A stretch of 64,000 bases of DNA, taken from assembly GCA_963764345.1 (NCBI GenBank), contig CAVXSF010000008.1, forward strand, positions 310,001 through 374,000, read 5' to 3'. This stretch comes from DASQZK01 sp963764345 (GTDB taxonomy: Bacteria > Bacteroidota > Bacteroidia > Bacteroidales > GCA-2748055). The notes under the pieces are model-generated. The model was not told where the DNA came from and ran no database searches. It saw only the letters and a program-made list of their open reading frames with translations. Positions 1 through 9,335 of this stretch are shown one piece after another. A program made the position numbers and the translations under genes. The number at the start of each line of letters is the position of its first letter. Position 1 is the stretch's first letter.

Positions 1-280
1 TTCTGGCTGCCTTTGTGACGATGGCTAATGGTTGTAAGTAAGCATGGAAGGCTCGCAAAGGGAGAGGAAGAACAAGGCATACGAACCCTGCTTCCACTCT
101 TGCACTCTCCCTCAAACTTTTGCTCTGTGAACATTGTTGGATTATACGAACTCCGTTGATCAGCCGAAAACAAGATTAGTCAAAAGACATTTCTGATCAC
201 CCTGAATTAAGTCTTTCCGGTTTGTCCATTGCAGCTCCCTGTTGTGCCGTGCCGTCCGTCCCTGCAGGAAGAAACGCAGG
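1..280. other. No complete gene; possible tail of an upstream gene
   Basis: I see no complete gene here. On the + strand, frame 3 is open from the window edge and ends at a TAA at 39-41 after about 12 codons (LAAFVTMANGCK). This could be the C-terminus of a gene entering from the left, but it is too short to assign. The rest is non-coding in appearance, with no convincing hairpin or promoter. Confidence 0.3.
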
Positions 281-718
281 TTACTTTATAGATATCAGTA
301 ACCATGTATCTTCGTACTTCATAAAATGGTTCCTGATATACCGAATCTTATCCCTGGCCTCCGTGATATTGTCGGTAGATTTAACGGACACCCGGTAGAG
401 GCCCTGTTCATTGCGAAGCAGGACCGAAATGAAGCCATCGGAAGCTATCTGTTCCTGGAATTTCCGTGCATTATCCGGATTACGGAAGCTGCCTGTAATG
501 ACGAAATACTCATGAGGGTCGACAGGTGTATTTTCCATACTGACGATTTTTTCCTTTACTTCGGTAATCGGCGGATTGTCTGCTTGCACCTTGTTATCTT
601 TCTTCCGATCCTGGACGACACTGGATGAGGAGACAGGTTTTTTCTGTGTTTTATGCATTCCTGCACAGGATGACAAAAGAGCGGTTATTGTGATCAGAAT
701 GATCAGGTTGGTTTTCAT
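281..718 (-). CDS. SPOR-domain lipoprotein
   Basis: 145 aa. The N-terminus is a lipoprotein signal with the lipobox LLSSC, so Cys18 would be lipidated after cleavage. A low-complexity Lys/Ser/Val-rich linker follows (about 20-68). A SPOR domain fills about 70-145, with a conserved-looking YFVITGSF start and YRVSVKS core. SPOR domains bind glycan strands stripped of stem peptides, which places the protein on the periplasmic face, probably at the division site. It is monocistronic and divergent from the OsmC gene at 910. The family is clear; the exact role is not. Confidence 0.85.
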   Translation of the reverse strand: MKTNLIILITITALLSSCAGMHKTQKKPVSSSSVVQDRKKDNKVQADNPPITEVKEKIVSMENTPVDPHEYFVITGSFRNPDNARKFQEQIASDGFISVLLRNEQGLYRVSVKSTDNITEARDKIRYIRNHFMKYEDTWLLISIK

Positions 719-909
719 CGCGGGTCATTTTTAGTACGGTTAAGATAGGGCATGCAAGGTATTGAAAATTGTATCCTAAGAGTGAACGATTTATAAACAT
801 GAAAGGATATTCTGATGATTCTTCCTTCGTGAATTCCCGGGGTATTTTGTTACTTTGCAAAAGCTTTTTCCGACGTGTTCAAATTTTGTATCATTAAAAC
901 AGTCTTATT

Positions 910-1320
910 ATGAATTTAGAAGTCAGGTTTGAAGGAAATAAAAAGATAAATGCTTACTACAAAGGTCATGTCATTAAAACCGATCAGTCGGTTAAGGCCG
1001 GAGGCGATGATTCAGCGTCGGCTCCTTTTGACCTGTTTCTTGCCTCCATTGGTACGTGTGCAGGCATTTACGTCAAATCTTTCTGTGACCGCAGGGATAT
1101 TCCCACCGACGGGATCCGGATTATTCAGTCTGCCGAATACGATGAAAAGACCGGATTGCCGGTGAATATCAACCTGGATATTCAGCTGCCTGCCGGTTTT
1201 CCGGAAAAATACAAGTCAGCCGTTATCAATGCCGCTGATCTGTGCAAAGTGAAGAAGACTCTGGCTTCACCTCCACAATTTAAAGTTTTTACAAGCCTGG
1301 CAAAGGATGAACAGGAATAG
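910..1320 (+). CDS. OsmC family protein
   Basis: 136 aa, the usual length of a single-domain OsmC/YhfA-type protein. Cys50 (in SIGTCAGIYV) and Cys112 (in AADLCKVKKTL) sit at the two positions that are redox-active in OsmC and Ohr hydroperoxide reductases. The start ATG lies shortly after the spacer shared with the divergent SPOR lipoprotein gene. A cytosolic thiol-dependent peroxide or detoxification role follows from the family, but the substrate cannot be read from the sequence. A second, distinct OsmC protein lies at 19975. Confidence 0.85.
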   Translation: MNLEVRFEGNKKINAYYKGHVIKTDQSVKAGGDDSASAPFDLFLASIGTCAGIYVKSFCDRRDIPTDGIRIIQSAEYDEKTGLPVNINLDIQLPAGFPEKYKSAVINAADLCKVKKTLASPPQFKVFTSLAKDEQE

Positions 1321-1577
1321 ATCAATTTTCCGGCAACCGGAGAACAGATGATGGTGAAGGGAATACAGGAGGATGCGTAGCAGCCCTCTGTTTTTTGAGA
1401 AGATCATAAACCGGCAGGTATCCGGATTGTCACTTCGTCTAATATTTTCCTGGTTTCTTGTTACCGGTTAACAAGAGCCGTTTGGTCAGTGTTTATTTCA
1501 TTCCCGGAGGAAACAGACCAGGAAGGTATAACTTAATTAAATCTTCCCGGTGATCCTGAATATGCAGTGAATATTTT

Positions 1578-2777
1578 TCAGAATGCAGAGACAAAGCCGA
1601 GGGACATCCTGCCCCAGGTATTGTCGGCATCGGTAAATATTTGAGTATATTCAGCGGACACTCTTACATTACGCCTTAAAAGGTATCCTGCATGGAGTGT
1701 TGCAGACCTGTAATTGGCAGGGTTAAAATCCGATTCCACCAAGTTAAACATTCCCAGTGCATACCATTTGCTGGCGTCCCCTTCCGGACTGAATATCAGT
1801 TCGGTCATAACGCCCTGTGTACCGACATCTTTCATGATCTCATCTGTCTCGGCATGGGTATATACCTGGTTGTCATTTCGCATGAGATATTGTGCATTCA
1901 GTTCCCATTTGCTTCCGAACCTGATAGATGCATCGGGTCCGGCATAATACGATGAATTGGTCAGTGTGTTTCCGGGTATGTTTGTCATATCTTCCTTTCC
2001 AAAATACCCCGTTATGCCTATTCTCATGAAATCTCCGAAATCCTGGGCAACACGGCCGAACACATTTTTGTATTTGTCCTTATCGAAAAGCATAGCCGGG
2101 CTTGCCTGGGAGAGTCCGCTTCCATTGACGACTTCGAGGATAAGGTCAGTTTTTGACGACAATCCCCAGGTAACCATGACGCCGCGGTCGTATGAAAGGT
2201 TGAAATCCGACAAGCCGATCTTCGTGGTATAAATACTATAATCTTCGAGTGTCAGTCGCAGTTCCCGCTTGAACAGGGGATCCGACGTCTGGAATTGTCC
2301 CAGGTAAATGTCGAGATCCGTATTGAAAAGGTTGTTGTACATCAGGTAAGCATCTTCCACTCCGGCGATCTCCCCTCCTTCGTCCATCAGAAAATAAAAG
2401 TAATAGGAGATATGGTCGGAGATCTCGCCGCCGGAAAGAAGTTTAATAATATAAGGGGCTGCGAAGTCGGGCTGTCCTTTGTCGCCCCTATTGTAGGTAA
2501 CATATCCGTCCATTCTTACAGCAAGGGGGAATTCGCGTATAAGGCTGAGCTGGTCGTCACCTGTGTTGACGAAGTACCCGGGTGCCTGGTATTCCTTGAG
2601 GCGGAACCCGTTGCCGGCGACTTCATCACCGTAAGCCTTGAGCTTGGGAATAGAGGGGGAATGACACACCTGGCAACTGATCCGGTATTTCCGGGCAAAA
2701 GCCGGAATGGCATCAACCCGGCCGAACAGTCCGGTAATTATTAGAACAATGACGGTTGTGATCAGCAGTTTTTTCAT
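1578..2777 (-). CDS. Monoheme cytochrome-porin fusion (outer membrane)
   Basis: 399 aa. After a signal peptide (cleavage near residue 23) the mature N-terminus holds one c-type heme motif, CQVCH (C35, C38, H39). The rest (about 70-399) is rich in alternating aromatic/polar strands and ends in Phe, as an outer-membrane beta-barrel does. This order, a short single-heme domain followed by a porin, is the layout of Cyc2-like fusions that move electrons across the outer membrane; similar proteins of unknown role occur widely in Bacteroidota. It lies downstream of and co-directional with the pentaheme cytochrome at 2962. Its 5' leader (2778-2893) is shared with two other genes in this window. The electron-transfer role is inference. 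Confidence 0.7.
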   Translation of the reverse strand: MKKLLITTVIVLIITGLFGRVDAIPAFARKYRISCQVCHSPSIPKLKAYGDEVAGNGFRLKEYQAPGYFVNTGDDQLSLIREFPLAVRMDGYVTYNRGDKGQPDFAAPYIIKLLSGGEISDHISYYFYFLMDEGGEIAGVEDAYLMYNNLFNTDLDIYLGQFQTSDPLFKRELRLTLEDYSIYTTKIGLSDFNLSYDRGVMVTWGLSSKTDLILEVVNGSGLSQASPAMLFDKDKYKNVFGRVAQDFGDFMRIGITGYFGKEDMTNIPGNTLTNSSYYAGPDASIRFGSKWELNAQYLMRNDNQVYTHAETDEIMKDVGTQGVMTELIFSPEGDASKWYALGMFNLVESDFNPANYRSATLHAGYLLRRNVRVSAEYTQIFTDADNTWGRMSLGFVSAF

Positions 2778-2893
2778 TCTGTAATAATTTTGATTTTAGA
2801 GGTGGAATAGTTTGTCCCGCTCGTACGGGAGAACCACACATGGTTGATTATTATATGGTTACGTTGTGTTATCATCCATCATGTGGGTTTCAT
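2778..2893 (-). promoter_or_regulatory. Shared 5' leader, copy 1
   Basis: 116 nt immediately upstream of the cytochrome-porin start codon, homologous over its length to 15918-16069 (+) and 61041-61167 (-). Reading on the minus strand it has the block ATGATGGATGA-AACACAAC, then GTAACC, then TGTGTGGTTCTCCCG, then CTATTCCACCTC and ACAGAATG at the gene start. It carries hairpin B (TCCCGT ACGA GCGGGA) and lacks hairpin A. A conserved short ORF start at 2882 ends after seven codons (2859-2882). The nature of the element (RNA leader or repeat) is not established. Confidence 0.7.
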
Positions 2894-2961
2894 GTCACGA
2901 TAAGGTATATTGTGCGGCATCAGGGCATACCGGTTTTATGTTTATTCAAGTCCGGTTATGA

Positions 2962-4308
2962 TCAGGGCAGGATGGTGATTGAAGCTGACTGATCGTTGAT
3001 TTCCCTGGCAGCATATTCCGATTCGGGAACGCCCAGGAACTCACCGACGGGTTTCACCAGCAGGCGGTAGTTCAATACGGCATTGATGGTGAGCTTACCT
3101 GGTTTTATATCGTAGGGGATTTCAAAACTGTAGGTTTCGGTCTTCGTTTCCCGGGGTCCAAATCTATAGTCCACACCCAGTGATTTAGTATTCCACTGCA
3201 TGATGGTCATCCTTCCCTGCGGGTCGAAGTAGGGCATCCTGAAAATGCGGTCACCGATGGGAACATCTTCCCGTCGCACTCCCTTGAAATCGATCAGTTT
3301 CAGTGGTATAGCCATGTCCTGGTATGCCAGGTCAGTGCCTGCGATGGTGTATTCTTCCCCGTCAAAACCCTTCTTGTTCACCGGGAGAGGGTATACCTTT
3401 CCGTCTTCATCAACGGCTTCTACATGCAGCCATACAATCCGGTCTTCTACCGATCCGGTTGGAAATTTATGGCCTGTCTTCTGGTTAAACAGCGTGACGG
3501 TAAAGGTTACCGGGTCGCCCATCAGAGCTTCCTGCCTGTCGGGCTGAATTCTCAGTTCGATAGTGCCCCGTTTTTTGCCGTCGTCGTGGGCACCATTAAA
3601 GAGATGAAGCCTGGAATTGTCATATACCGCACCCATTTTTGCCGTCTTCCCATGAGTGCCGGGCATATGGCAATCCTGGCACACCACACCTTCGGCATAG
3701 TAAGGACCTTCTGTTAATTCCAGATGAGTGGATTTAACCCATATTCCGCTAGGATTTTTTTCATTGTGACAAATACCGCAGAATTCTGCTTTGCTGTGCA
3801 ATTCTGTTGCACTGATCTCATGATTGGGCGAGCCGGTATCCCCTTTGCGTGAAGTATATTTGGTTTTACCCGGATCCATGATATAGTTATGATTGAAGGG
3901 GGTATCACCTTCAAAGGCTGTAATGTTGTGACAGACCTCGCAGGAAACCGATTCATTGGCCCTGGAATTTTCGGCAGGACGTGGGGGCGGCAGTTGTCCG
4001 TCCAAAAAGGCCAGCGGAGTATGACAGCCGTTACATCCGTCATCGACACCTTTCATGGCCGGATCTACCGCAGCATGTGCAACGGCAAGGTTGAAGTATT
4101 CAATCTCATCCCACTTATGGGTGTACGCTTCGGACATCATGGATTGAGACCACTGGGCATAGAAGCCATCGTGACATGACCCGCAATAGTCGGGTTTTTC
4201 AAAATCGTCGTATTTGTATTTACCTGGTGGATCACCCTGGTGAAAGCCGATGAGGGATGTCAGAAAAAGGAAACCTGCCACTCCCGTGATCGCTAATTTT
4301 AGATTCAT
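2962..4308 (-). CDS. Periplasmic pentaheme cytochrome c
   Basis: 448 aa from the ATG at 4308. A longer frame starts at 4362, but a TAnnTTTG promoter element at 4350-4357 lies inside it, so the shorter start, which opens directly on a signal peptide, is preferred. Five CxxCH heme motifs lie in the first half: CGSCH (C42), CNGCH (C92), CEVCH (C123), CGICH (C177) and CQDCH (C210). Spacing and scattered extra His resemble the cytochrome c554/NrfA-like multiheme group. Residues 240-448 are beta-rich and heme-free, an Ig-like or partner-binding region. The downstream neighbour is the monoheme cytochrome-porin, suggesting a periplasm-to-surface electron route. The redox partner is unknown. Confidence 0.85.
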   Translation of the reverse strand: MNLKLAITGVAGFLFLTSLIGFHQGDPPGKYKYDDFEKPDYCGSCHDGFYAQWSQSMMSEAYTHKWDEIEYFNLAVAHAAVDPAMKGVDDGCNGCHTPLAFLDGQLPPPRPAENSRANESVSCEVCHNITAFEGDTPFNHNYIMDPGKTKYTSRKGDTGSPNHEISATELHSKAEFCGICHNEKNPSGIWVKSTHLELTEGPYYAEGVVCQDCHMPGTHGKTAKMGAVYDNSRLHLFNGAHDDGKKRGTIELRIQPDRQEALMGDPVTFTVTLFNQKTGHKFPTGSVEDRIVWLHVEAVDEDGKVYPLPVNKKGFDGEEYTIAGTDLAYQDMAIPLKLIDFKGVRREDVPIGDRIFRMPYFDPQGRMTIMQWNTKSLGVDYRFGPRETKTETYSFEIPYDIKPGKLTINAVLNYRLLVKPVGEFLGVPESEYAAREINDQSASITILP

Positions 4309-4349
4309 GGTAAGTCGTGTTTTAGTTATGGGGATGGCATCGAATAAAC

Positions 4350-4357
4350 CAAAGGTA
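4350..4357 (-). promoter_or_regulatory. Probable Bacteroidota -7 element for the pentaheme cytochrome
   Basis: TACCTTTG on the minus strand fits TAnnTTTG exactly. It gives a leader of about 35 nt to the ATG at 4308 and therefore favours that start. No TTG at the ideal 19-21 nt spacing is evident. Confidence 0.5.
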
Positions 4358-4704
4358 AGCAAAGTCTGGAAACAAGTACTAAAAATTTGATAGAGAAGTT
4401 GTTAATAAAAATATGTTATATCGCAGGTATTTTCAATCTTCGCATCGAAGCTTTGAAAAACCCGTTTCGCACCTAATGTTAATTTATTCCTCCGGCCTGT
4501 TGCAGGATAAGGATGCCTTGAAGTGGTGGCTAATTATCACTTATTAAATAAGTTAACGGCGTTTTTTCATCTTGGTTAAGGATATACAAAAGTGAAGGAT
4601 GGAATTGGGATCATCCTTAATTCATGAACAGCTAAAACAGAAGGATCATACGGATGTTCCCGGTAGCCGGCCCACATTCATGGTGCCGGGTCACCGCTTA
4701 CCCT

Positions 4705-5580
4705 TCAGGTCACATTCAGCCGGTTCATGGCATCATTTGCCCTGGCGTATGTCTGTTCGAGCTTATATTGGTACCAGTTATTTCCAAGGATGAAGCGCAT
4801 AAGATCATCCAGGTTAGACAGGATGGCCACATTATAAAATCCTCTGAACCAGTGTGCCGGATGAGGACTTAATGCACGCTGGTTGATGGCGTATCCACCT
4901 TCCAGATACTTGATATAATGCCAGTATCCGCTGGGCATAAACAGGGTGTCGCCGGGTTCCAGTATGCATGTATATCCTTCCACGAAACGCAGTGCCGGAT
5001 ATTTGTCGAAATCGGGATGTTCCACATCTACCGAACTGTGAACATTAAAAGGATAGCGGTAGAGAAACCTTGAATATTTTGGTGAAAAAAGGACCACCAG
5101 TTTTCTTCCGTGAAGCTGCGTAAGAAAAACATTGGCGAAGTCCATATCCTGGTGCATTCTCACCACAGAATCTTTTCCGCCGAAAAACATGAACGGTAGA
5201 TGTTTCAGATACATCGACGTTATTGGCGGATAGTCAAAATCCTTGCGTAATTCAGGTTTATGCTTGAGAATGTTGAAGAGAAAAAGTCTCAGATCCGAAG
5301 GCCCGCCGGTGATCGTTTCCAGATAATCACCGAATTTCATTTTGATCGGAGGTGCCTTGGTGGACCGGTCTGCTTTTGTGTCCGCAGCGTTGTATACACC
5401 TACCACAATCTGACCCAGCTCCTTCTTGAAATAATCGATGGTCCATTTCTCGAGGGCCGGGTACTCCTTCCATAATCCGCGCAGGATTACCGGTTTCTGG
5501 GGAAGCTGGTAGTTCTCACGGAATTCTTCACGGCTGATGTTCTCTGTTATTTGAACTGCCCGATCAATATTAATTTCCAT
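4705..5580 (-). CDS. Cupin-like (JmjC-type) Fe(II)/2-oxoglutarate oxygenase
   Basis: 291 aa, soluble. It resembles the cupin_8/JmjC-like family: an N-terminal EFRENYQLPQKPVILRG segment, then a beta-helix core with an HxD...H iron triad visible as H143, D145 (RMHQDMDF) and H221 (GYWHYIKY). The GDTLFMPSGYWHY segment is the typical strand before the distal histidine. Family members hydroxylate protein or small-molecule substrates in the cytoplasm; the substrate here is unknown. It stands alone, separated by about 400 bp from the cytochrome gene and by about 480 bp from tamB. Confidence 0.8.
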   Translation of the reverse strand: MEINIDRAVQITENISREEFRENYQLPQKPVILRGLWKEYPALEKWTIDYFKKELGQIVVGVYNAADTKADRSTKAPPIKMKFGDYLETITGGPSDLRLFLFNILKHKPELRKDFDYPPITSMYLKHLPFMFFGGKDSVVRMHQDMDFANVFLTQLHGRKLVVLFSPKYSRFLYRYPFNVHSSVDVEHPDFDKYPALRFVEGYTCILEPGDTLFMPSGYWHYIKYLEGGYAINQRALSPHPAHWFRGFYNVAILSNLDDLMRFILGNNWYQYKLEQTYARANDAMNRLNVT

Positions 5581-6059
5581 GCAATAGCATTTTAGCGGTT
5601 AATATTATTCATCACCAGAGTGGTGTCCCAAAGTTTCAAATACACATTTTGCACCTTGATGCTATCTCTTCCTTTCAAAACCTGAGTCATACACTCTCAT
5701 GCTGATCAGGATATAAGTGTTTTTCTTCAAATTGTAAGCCATAAATAATTAAAGCTAAAACAGAGATTTTCAGCTTTTGTTTAGGTAGGTAATTCCACAT
5801 TTCACCGGCTCTATTCGGGTTATTTTTCCACACATTGCCTTGATTTTTATATCGTAGCACACTTTGAAGGCGGCCAGATCGGTCAAGCTGTTAGAAATCC
5901 GGACCAAATTCAGGTTCACACGGAAGACAAGTAATTTATGGCGTGATTTTTTCAATTTCACATACTTGTATTTGTAAAGCAATGCATGGTTCGTAATTAA
6001 GACGTACCTTGTCAGGTCTGACATTTTATCCGGATTCATTTGATTATTTCATAAGACAA
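5581..6059. other. Intergenic region between divergent genes
   Basis: No supported gene. An open frame on the minus strand (5770-6039, 89 codons) overlaps the start of tamB antisense, lacks any recognisable domain and has a basic, repetitive composition, so I do not call it. The region should hold the promoters of the cupin-like gene and of tamB, but I find no exact TAnnTTTG match. Confidence 0.4.
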
Positions 6060-9000
6060 GTGGCAGGTTCATTCAGAAAATACCTGAAGATCATCTTCCG
6101 TAAGCTGAGAATCGTTATTCTGGTTCTTGCAACTATCATTATGGGTATTGCAGTGAGCCTTCAGTTTTCTGTCGTACAGAATTATTTAGCCGCAATTGCC
6201 GTTCAGAAACTCAGCCGGAGAATGCACACGCAAATCTCAATAGGTCGCATAAGGATCATGCTTCCAAACCGTATCACAATCAGGGATCTGTACGTTGGAG
6301 ATCAGAATCAGGATACACTTATAAACGCCGGTCTGATACGGGTGAACGTCGGGCTTTTTGGCCTGATGCGAGGGGATATCAACATCCGGATGCTGGAATT
6401 ACACGATGTGACAGGACAGATCCTGAGGTCTGAGGGCGACAGTGCATTTAATTTCAGTTTTATCCCCGCAGCCTTTGCTTCCGGAGCTCCAGCCGTGCCA
6501 GCAGATACGACTTCCGGGTCATCTGCCCGCCTTACCCTGGGCAGGGTCAGACTTACCGGTATCAGGTTTATCTACAACGACAGTCTGACAGGCAACCGGA
6601 TAAATGCCGTCATTGGTGATCTTTCAGTTCATTTCAGAAAATTCAGTCCTAATCCGCTTATCATGGATATCGGCCGTTTTGACCTGCAGAAAAGTTCGGT
6701 GGCATTTTATCTCTCCGGCATGAGCAGTGGATCTTCTGCTACATCATCCAATCCCGGGATCTATCTTAACAACACGGCAAAACTCAGTGATGTCAGTTTT
6801 TATATGGAAGATCAGTCATCCGGACAGAAAATCCGTATCCGTCATGCGGACCTAACGGTTCGTCCCGGGAAGGTGGATCTTCAAAACGAGGTGATCAGGC
6901 TAAAGCAGGTTAAGCTGCAACATACCGTGGTCTCTTACATAGCGGGAACAACAGGTAACGCATCGCCAGGTACGGCCGAAAAGGTTAACACCGGAAATAG
7001 CTGGGATATCAGGGCTGACAGGTTGATCCTCATCGACAACACATTCAGCTATGATGTTGATACGGCTTACCGGACAAAGGGACAGGTCGACTTCAACCAT
7101 CTTCAGCTCCGCGATCTGAATGCGGACTTCCGGAGTATATCAGCCGGCAGCGGCCTGTATAAGGCAACCATCCATCAGCTTGGTTTCAGGGAAAGGTCAG
7201 GTTTTAACCTGACGAGTATCAGTGGCCGGGTACTGGTTTCCGACACGGCGATCGATCTGGCGTCACTGAAGATTCAAACGCCTGGCAGTCTTATCAGTGG
7301 GTTTGCCACACTTCATTATGATTCTATTGCCGGTATCCTGAAAGACGCTCTTAATACCAGGTTTGATATTTCCATCGAAAATAGCCGGATCAGTCCGCAC
7401 GATGTGGAATACTTCTCTCCCGACCTTTACAGTAAGATCCCGGCAGGTGTGCAACAGACCGGCAGTGTATTTCTTTCTGCCGGCCTTAAAGGGAAGCTTG
7501 CCGGTATTGATATTGAAAGGTTTGAACTGCGTGCCGGGGATAGTCTTGCCCTGTCGTTGTCGGGAAAAGTGAAAGGTCTGCCTTCGTTTGAAAAGGCCCG
7601 TTTCAGTGTGAAACTTGACACTCTTCAGGCTCAGCGGGAAGATATCCTCACCTTGTTACCCGACACGTTGATACCGTCTGCACTTCATCTTCCTGAATAT
7701 ATAAGCCTTCACGGCCATTTTGAGGGATCTGTAAACGATTTCAGCATGGGGTTCAATTTGCATTCTTCGCAGGGAAATGCCCTGGCAAGCCTTATCTATC
7801 GCAAAGGAAGACCGGATCAGCGGGAGCATTATTCCGGCAGGATCAATATTCAGGATTACGATGTCGGTAAGCTGCTTAATAAGCCGGATACCCTGGGAGA
7901 AGTAAGCCTTAACGGACAATTCTCCGGAAGCAGCAGGCATTTCAGGGATCCGGATGCAAGTTTTGATCTTACTGTCGGCCGATTCACAGCCCTGAATTAT
8001 ACCTACCATAATCTCAGACTGGCAGGAACTTTTGCAAATCATATTTTTGACGGTGATGCCGGTATCAGGGATACAAGTCTGGTTGCTCATTTCACCGGAA
8101 AAGCTTCTTTCAGGGATTCGGTGCCTTCCTACGATTTCACGCTCAATGTGGAAGCAATGGATGCCAAAGCCATTCACCTCACAAATCAGGACATCCGTTT
8201 GAAGGGAACGGTAAGGACGGATTTCACCGGAGCAAACTTCGATAGTATCAATGGGTATCTGAAGGCTTATGATTTCCTTGTTGTCAAAGACGGACAGTTT
8301 TATCCCCTCGATTCCATCCTCATCAGTGCTTCCAACAGTCCTCAGAGTGTTGCACTGTCTCTGAAGTCCCAGTTTATAAATGCTGATTATTCCGGAACGG
8401 TGAGAATGAGTAAGCTTACAGAAGTGATGAAAAATTTTCTGGGCGGTTATTTCGATATGTATCAGGACACAGCTGGGATGAACATGAAGAGGGGCAGCTT
8501 CGATATTAAGGCTGAGATCCTGAATACGGATCTTCTGGCAAAAATTTTCCTGCCAGGGCTTAAGAACTTCGATCAGTCAGATATAACGGCAAGCTTCGAC
8601 GGGTCAAAACCTTCACTGTCCCTTTCTGCAGAATTCCCTGAGATCAGCTACAAGGGCTCTGTCATGGATACACTGAATGTGAGTATAAATTCCGATAATA
8701 AGCAGATAACCTGGAAGGCGGGAGTGGAACATATTTACAGCGGTCCCTTTGAGATATTACCGACATACCTGAGCGGAAGCGTCAGACGTGATACTATCCG
8801 GTGGTTGCTCTCCAGCGGGAACACGGGGAAAAATGAACGCTATCACCTTGCAGGATTTCTGAGAAATATGGAAAACTCCCTGGTTGTCGGCCTCGACAGT
8901 AAAGGTCTTATCCTCAACGATACGCCTTTTACAATTTCTGCAGGCAATTATTTAAAGTTTACAAAAACAGGGATTAGTATTCAGGACTTTGAATTTCAGC

Positions 9001-9335
9001 ATGGTGAACAGAGGTTATCCGTAACGGCGGAAAATGGATCTGATTCGATCCCGTCTTCCGTAAGGATGACCTTTTCGGATTTTGACATTGGCAATCTTAC
9101 CGGACTGGTTTCCGGTGATAAAAGCATCATCAGTGCTGCAACCAACGGCAATTTTGTCATGGGTCGTAATTCGGTCTTCAAGGCTGACCTGTCTTTTTCG
9201 GATATCGTTCTTTTTGGCGAAAATGTATTCCGGTTGATGAAAATCCGGGCCGAAAATCAAACAGGAGATCTTCTCAGTTTTGCTGTCAGCCTGAATCGGA
9301 AAGGGAGATTCTGTGGATATATCAGGCCATCTTAA
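6060..9335 (+). CDS. Translocation/assembly module TamB, N-terminal part
   Basis: N-terminal two thirds of a TamB/DUF490 protein. A basic stretch and one membrane helix (about residues 12-32 from the GTG at 6060) anchor it in the inner membrane. The rest is long repetitive beta-rich sequence, expected to form a groove across the periplasm that moves lipids or outer-membrane proteins. No ATG lies near the N-terminus; TTG at 6009 or GTG at 6060 are the candidates, and GTG gives the usual basic-then-hydrophobic start. The frame breaks at about 9298-9305: removing one G from AAAGGGA restores SLNRKGDSVDISG and continues into the next entry. Together the parts give about 1,670 aa, normal for Bacteroidota TamB. 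Confidence 0.85.
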   Translation: MAGSFRKYLKIIFRKLRIVILVLATIIMGIAVSLQFSVVQNYLAAIAVQKLSRRMHTQISIGRIRIMLPNRITIRDLYVGDQNQDTLINAGLIRVNVGLFGLMRGDINIRMLELHDVTGQILRSEGDSAFNFSFIPAAFASGAPAVPADTTSGSSARLTLGRVRLTGIRFIYNDSLTGNRINAVIGDLSVHFRKFSPNPLIMDIGRFDLQKSSVAFYLSGMSSGSSATSSNPGIYLNNTAKLSDVSFYMEDQSSGQKIRIRHADLTVRPGKVDLQNEVIRLKQVKLQHTVVSYIAGTTGNASPGTAEKVNTGNSWDIRADRLILIDNTFSYDVDTAYRTKGQVDFNHLQLRDLNADFRSISAGSGLYKATIHQLGFRERSGFNLTSISGRVLVSDTAIDLASLKIQTPGSLISGFATLHYDSIAGILKDALNTRFDISIENSRISPHDVEYFSPDLYSKIPAGVQQTGSVFLSAGLKGKLAGIDIERFELRAGDSLALSLSGKVKGLPSFEKARFSVKLDTLQAQREDILTLLPDTLIPSALHLPEYISLHGHFEGSVNDFSMGFNLHSSQGNALASLIYRKGRPDQREHYSGRINIQDYDVGKLLNKPDTLGEVSLNGQFSGSSRHFRDPDASFDLTVGRFTALNYTYHNLRLAGTFANHIFDGDAGIRDTSLVAHFTGKASFRDSVPSYDFTLNVEAMDAKAIHLTNQDIRLKGTVRTDFTGANFDSINGYLKAYDFLVVKDGQFYPLDSILISASNSPQSVALSLKSQFINADYSGTVRMSKLTEVMKNFLGGYFDMYQDTAGMNMKRGSFDIKAEILNTDLLAKIFLPGLKNFDQSDITASFDGSKPSLSLSAEFPEISYKGSVMDTLNVSINSDNKQITWKAGVEHIYSGPFEILPTYLSGSVRRDTIRWLLSSGNTGKNERYHLAGFLRNMENSLVVGLDSKGLILNDTPFTISAGNYLKFTKTGISIQDFEFQHGEQRLSVTAENGSDSIPSSVRMTFSDFDIGNLTGLVSGDKSIISAATNGNFVMGRNSVFKADLSFSDIVLFGENVFRLMKIRAENQTGDLLSFAVSLNRKGRFCGYIRPS

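Noticed and set aside
651..860. 69-codon minus-strand frame upstream of the SPOR lipoprotein
   Set aside because: It overlaps the lipoprotein start and the intergenic promoter region and has no recognisable domain.
5770..6039. 89-codon minus-strand frame overlapping the tamB start
   Set aside because: No domain, basic and repetitive composition, antisense to the start of a conserved gene.
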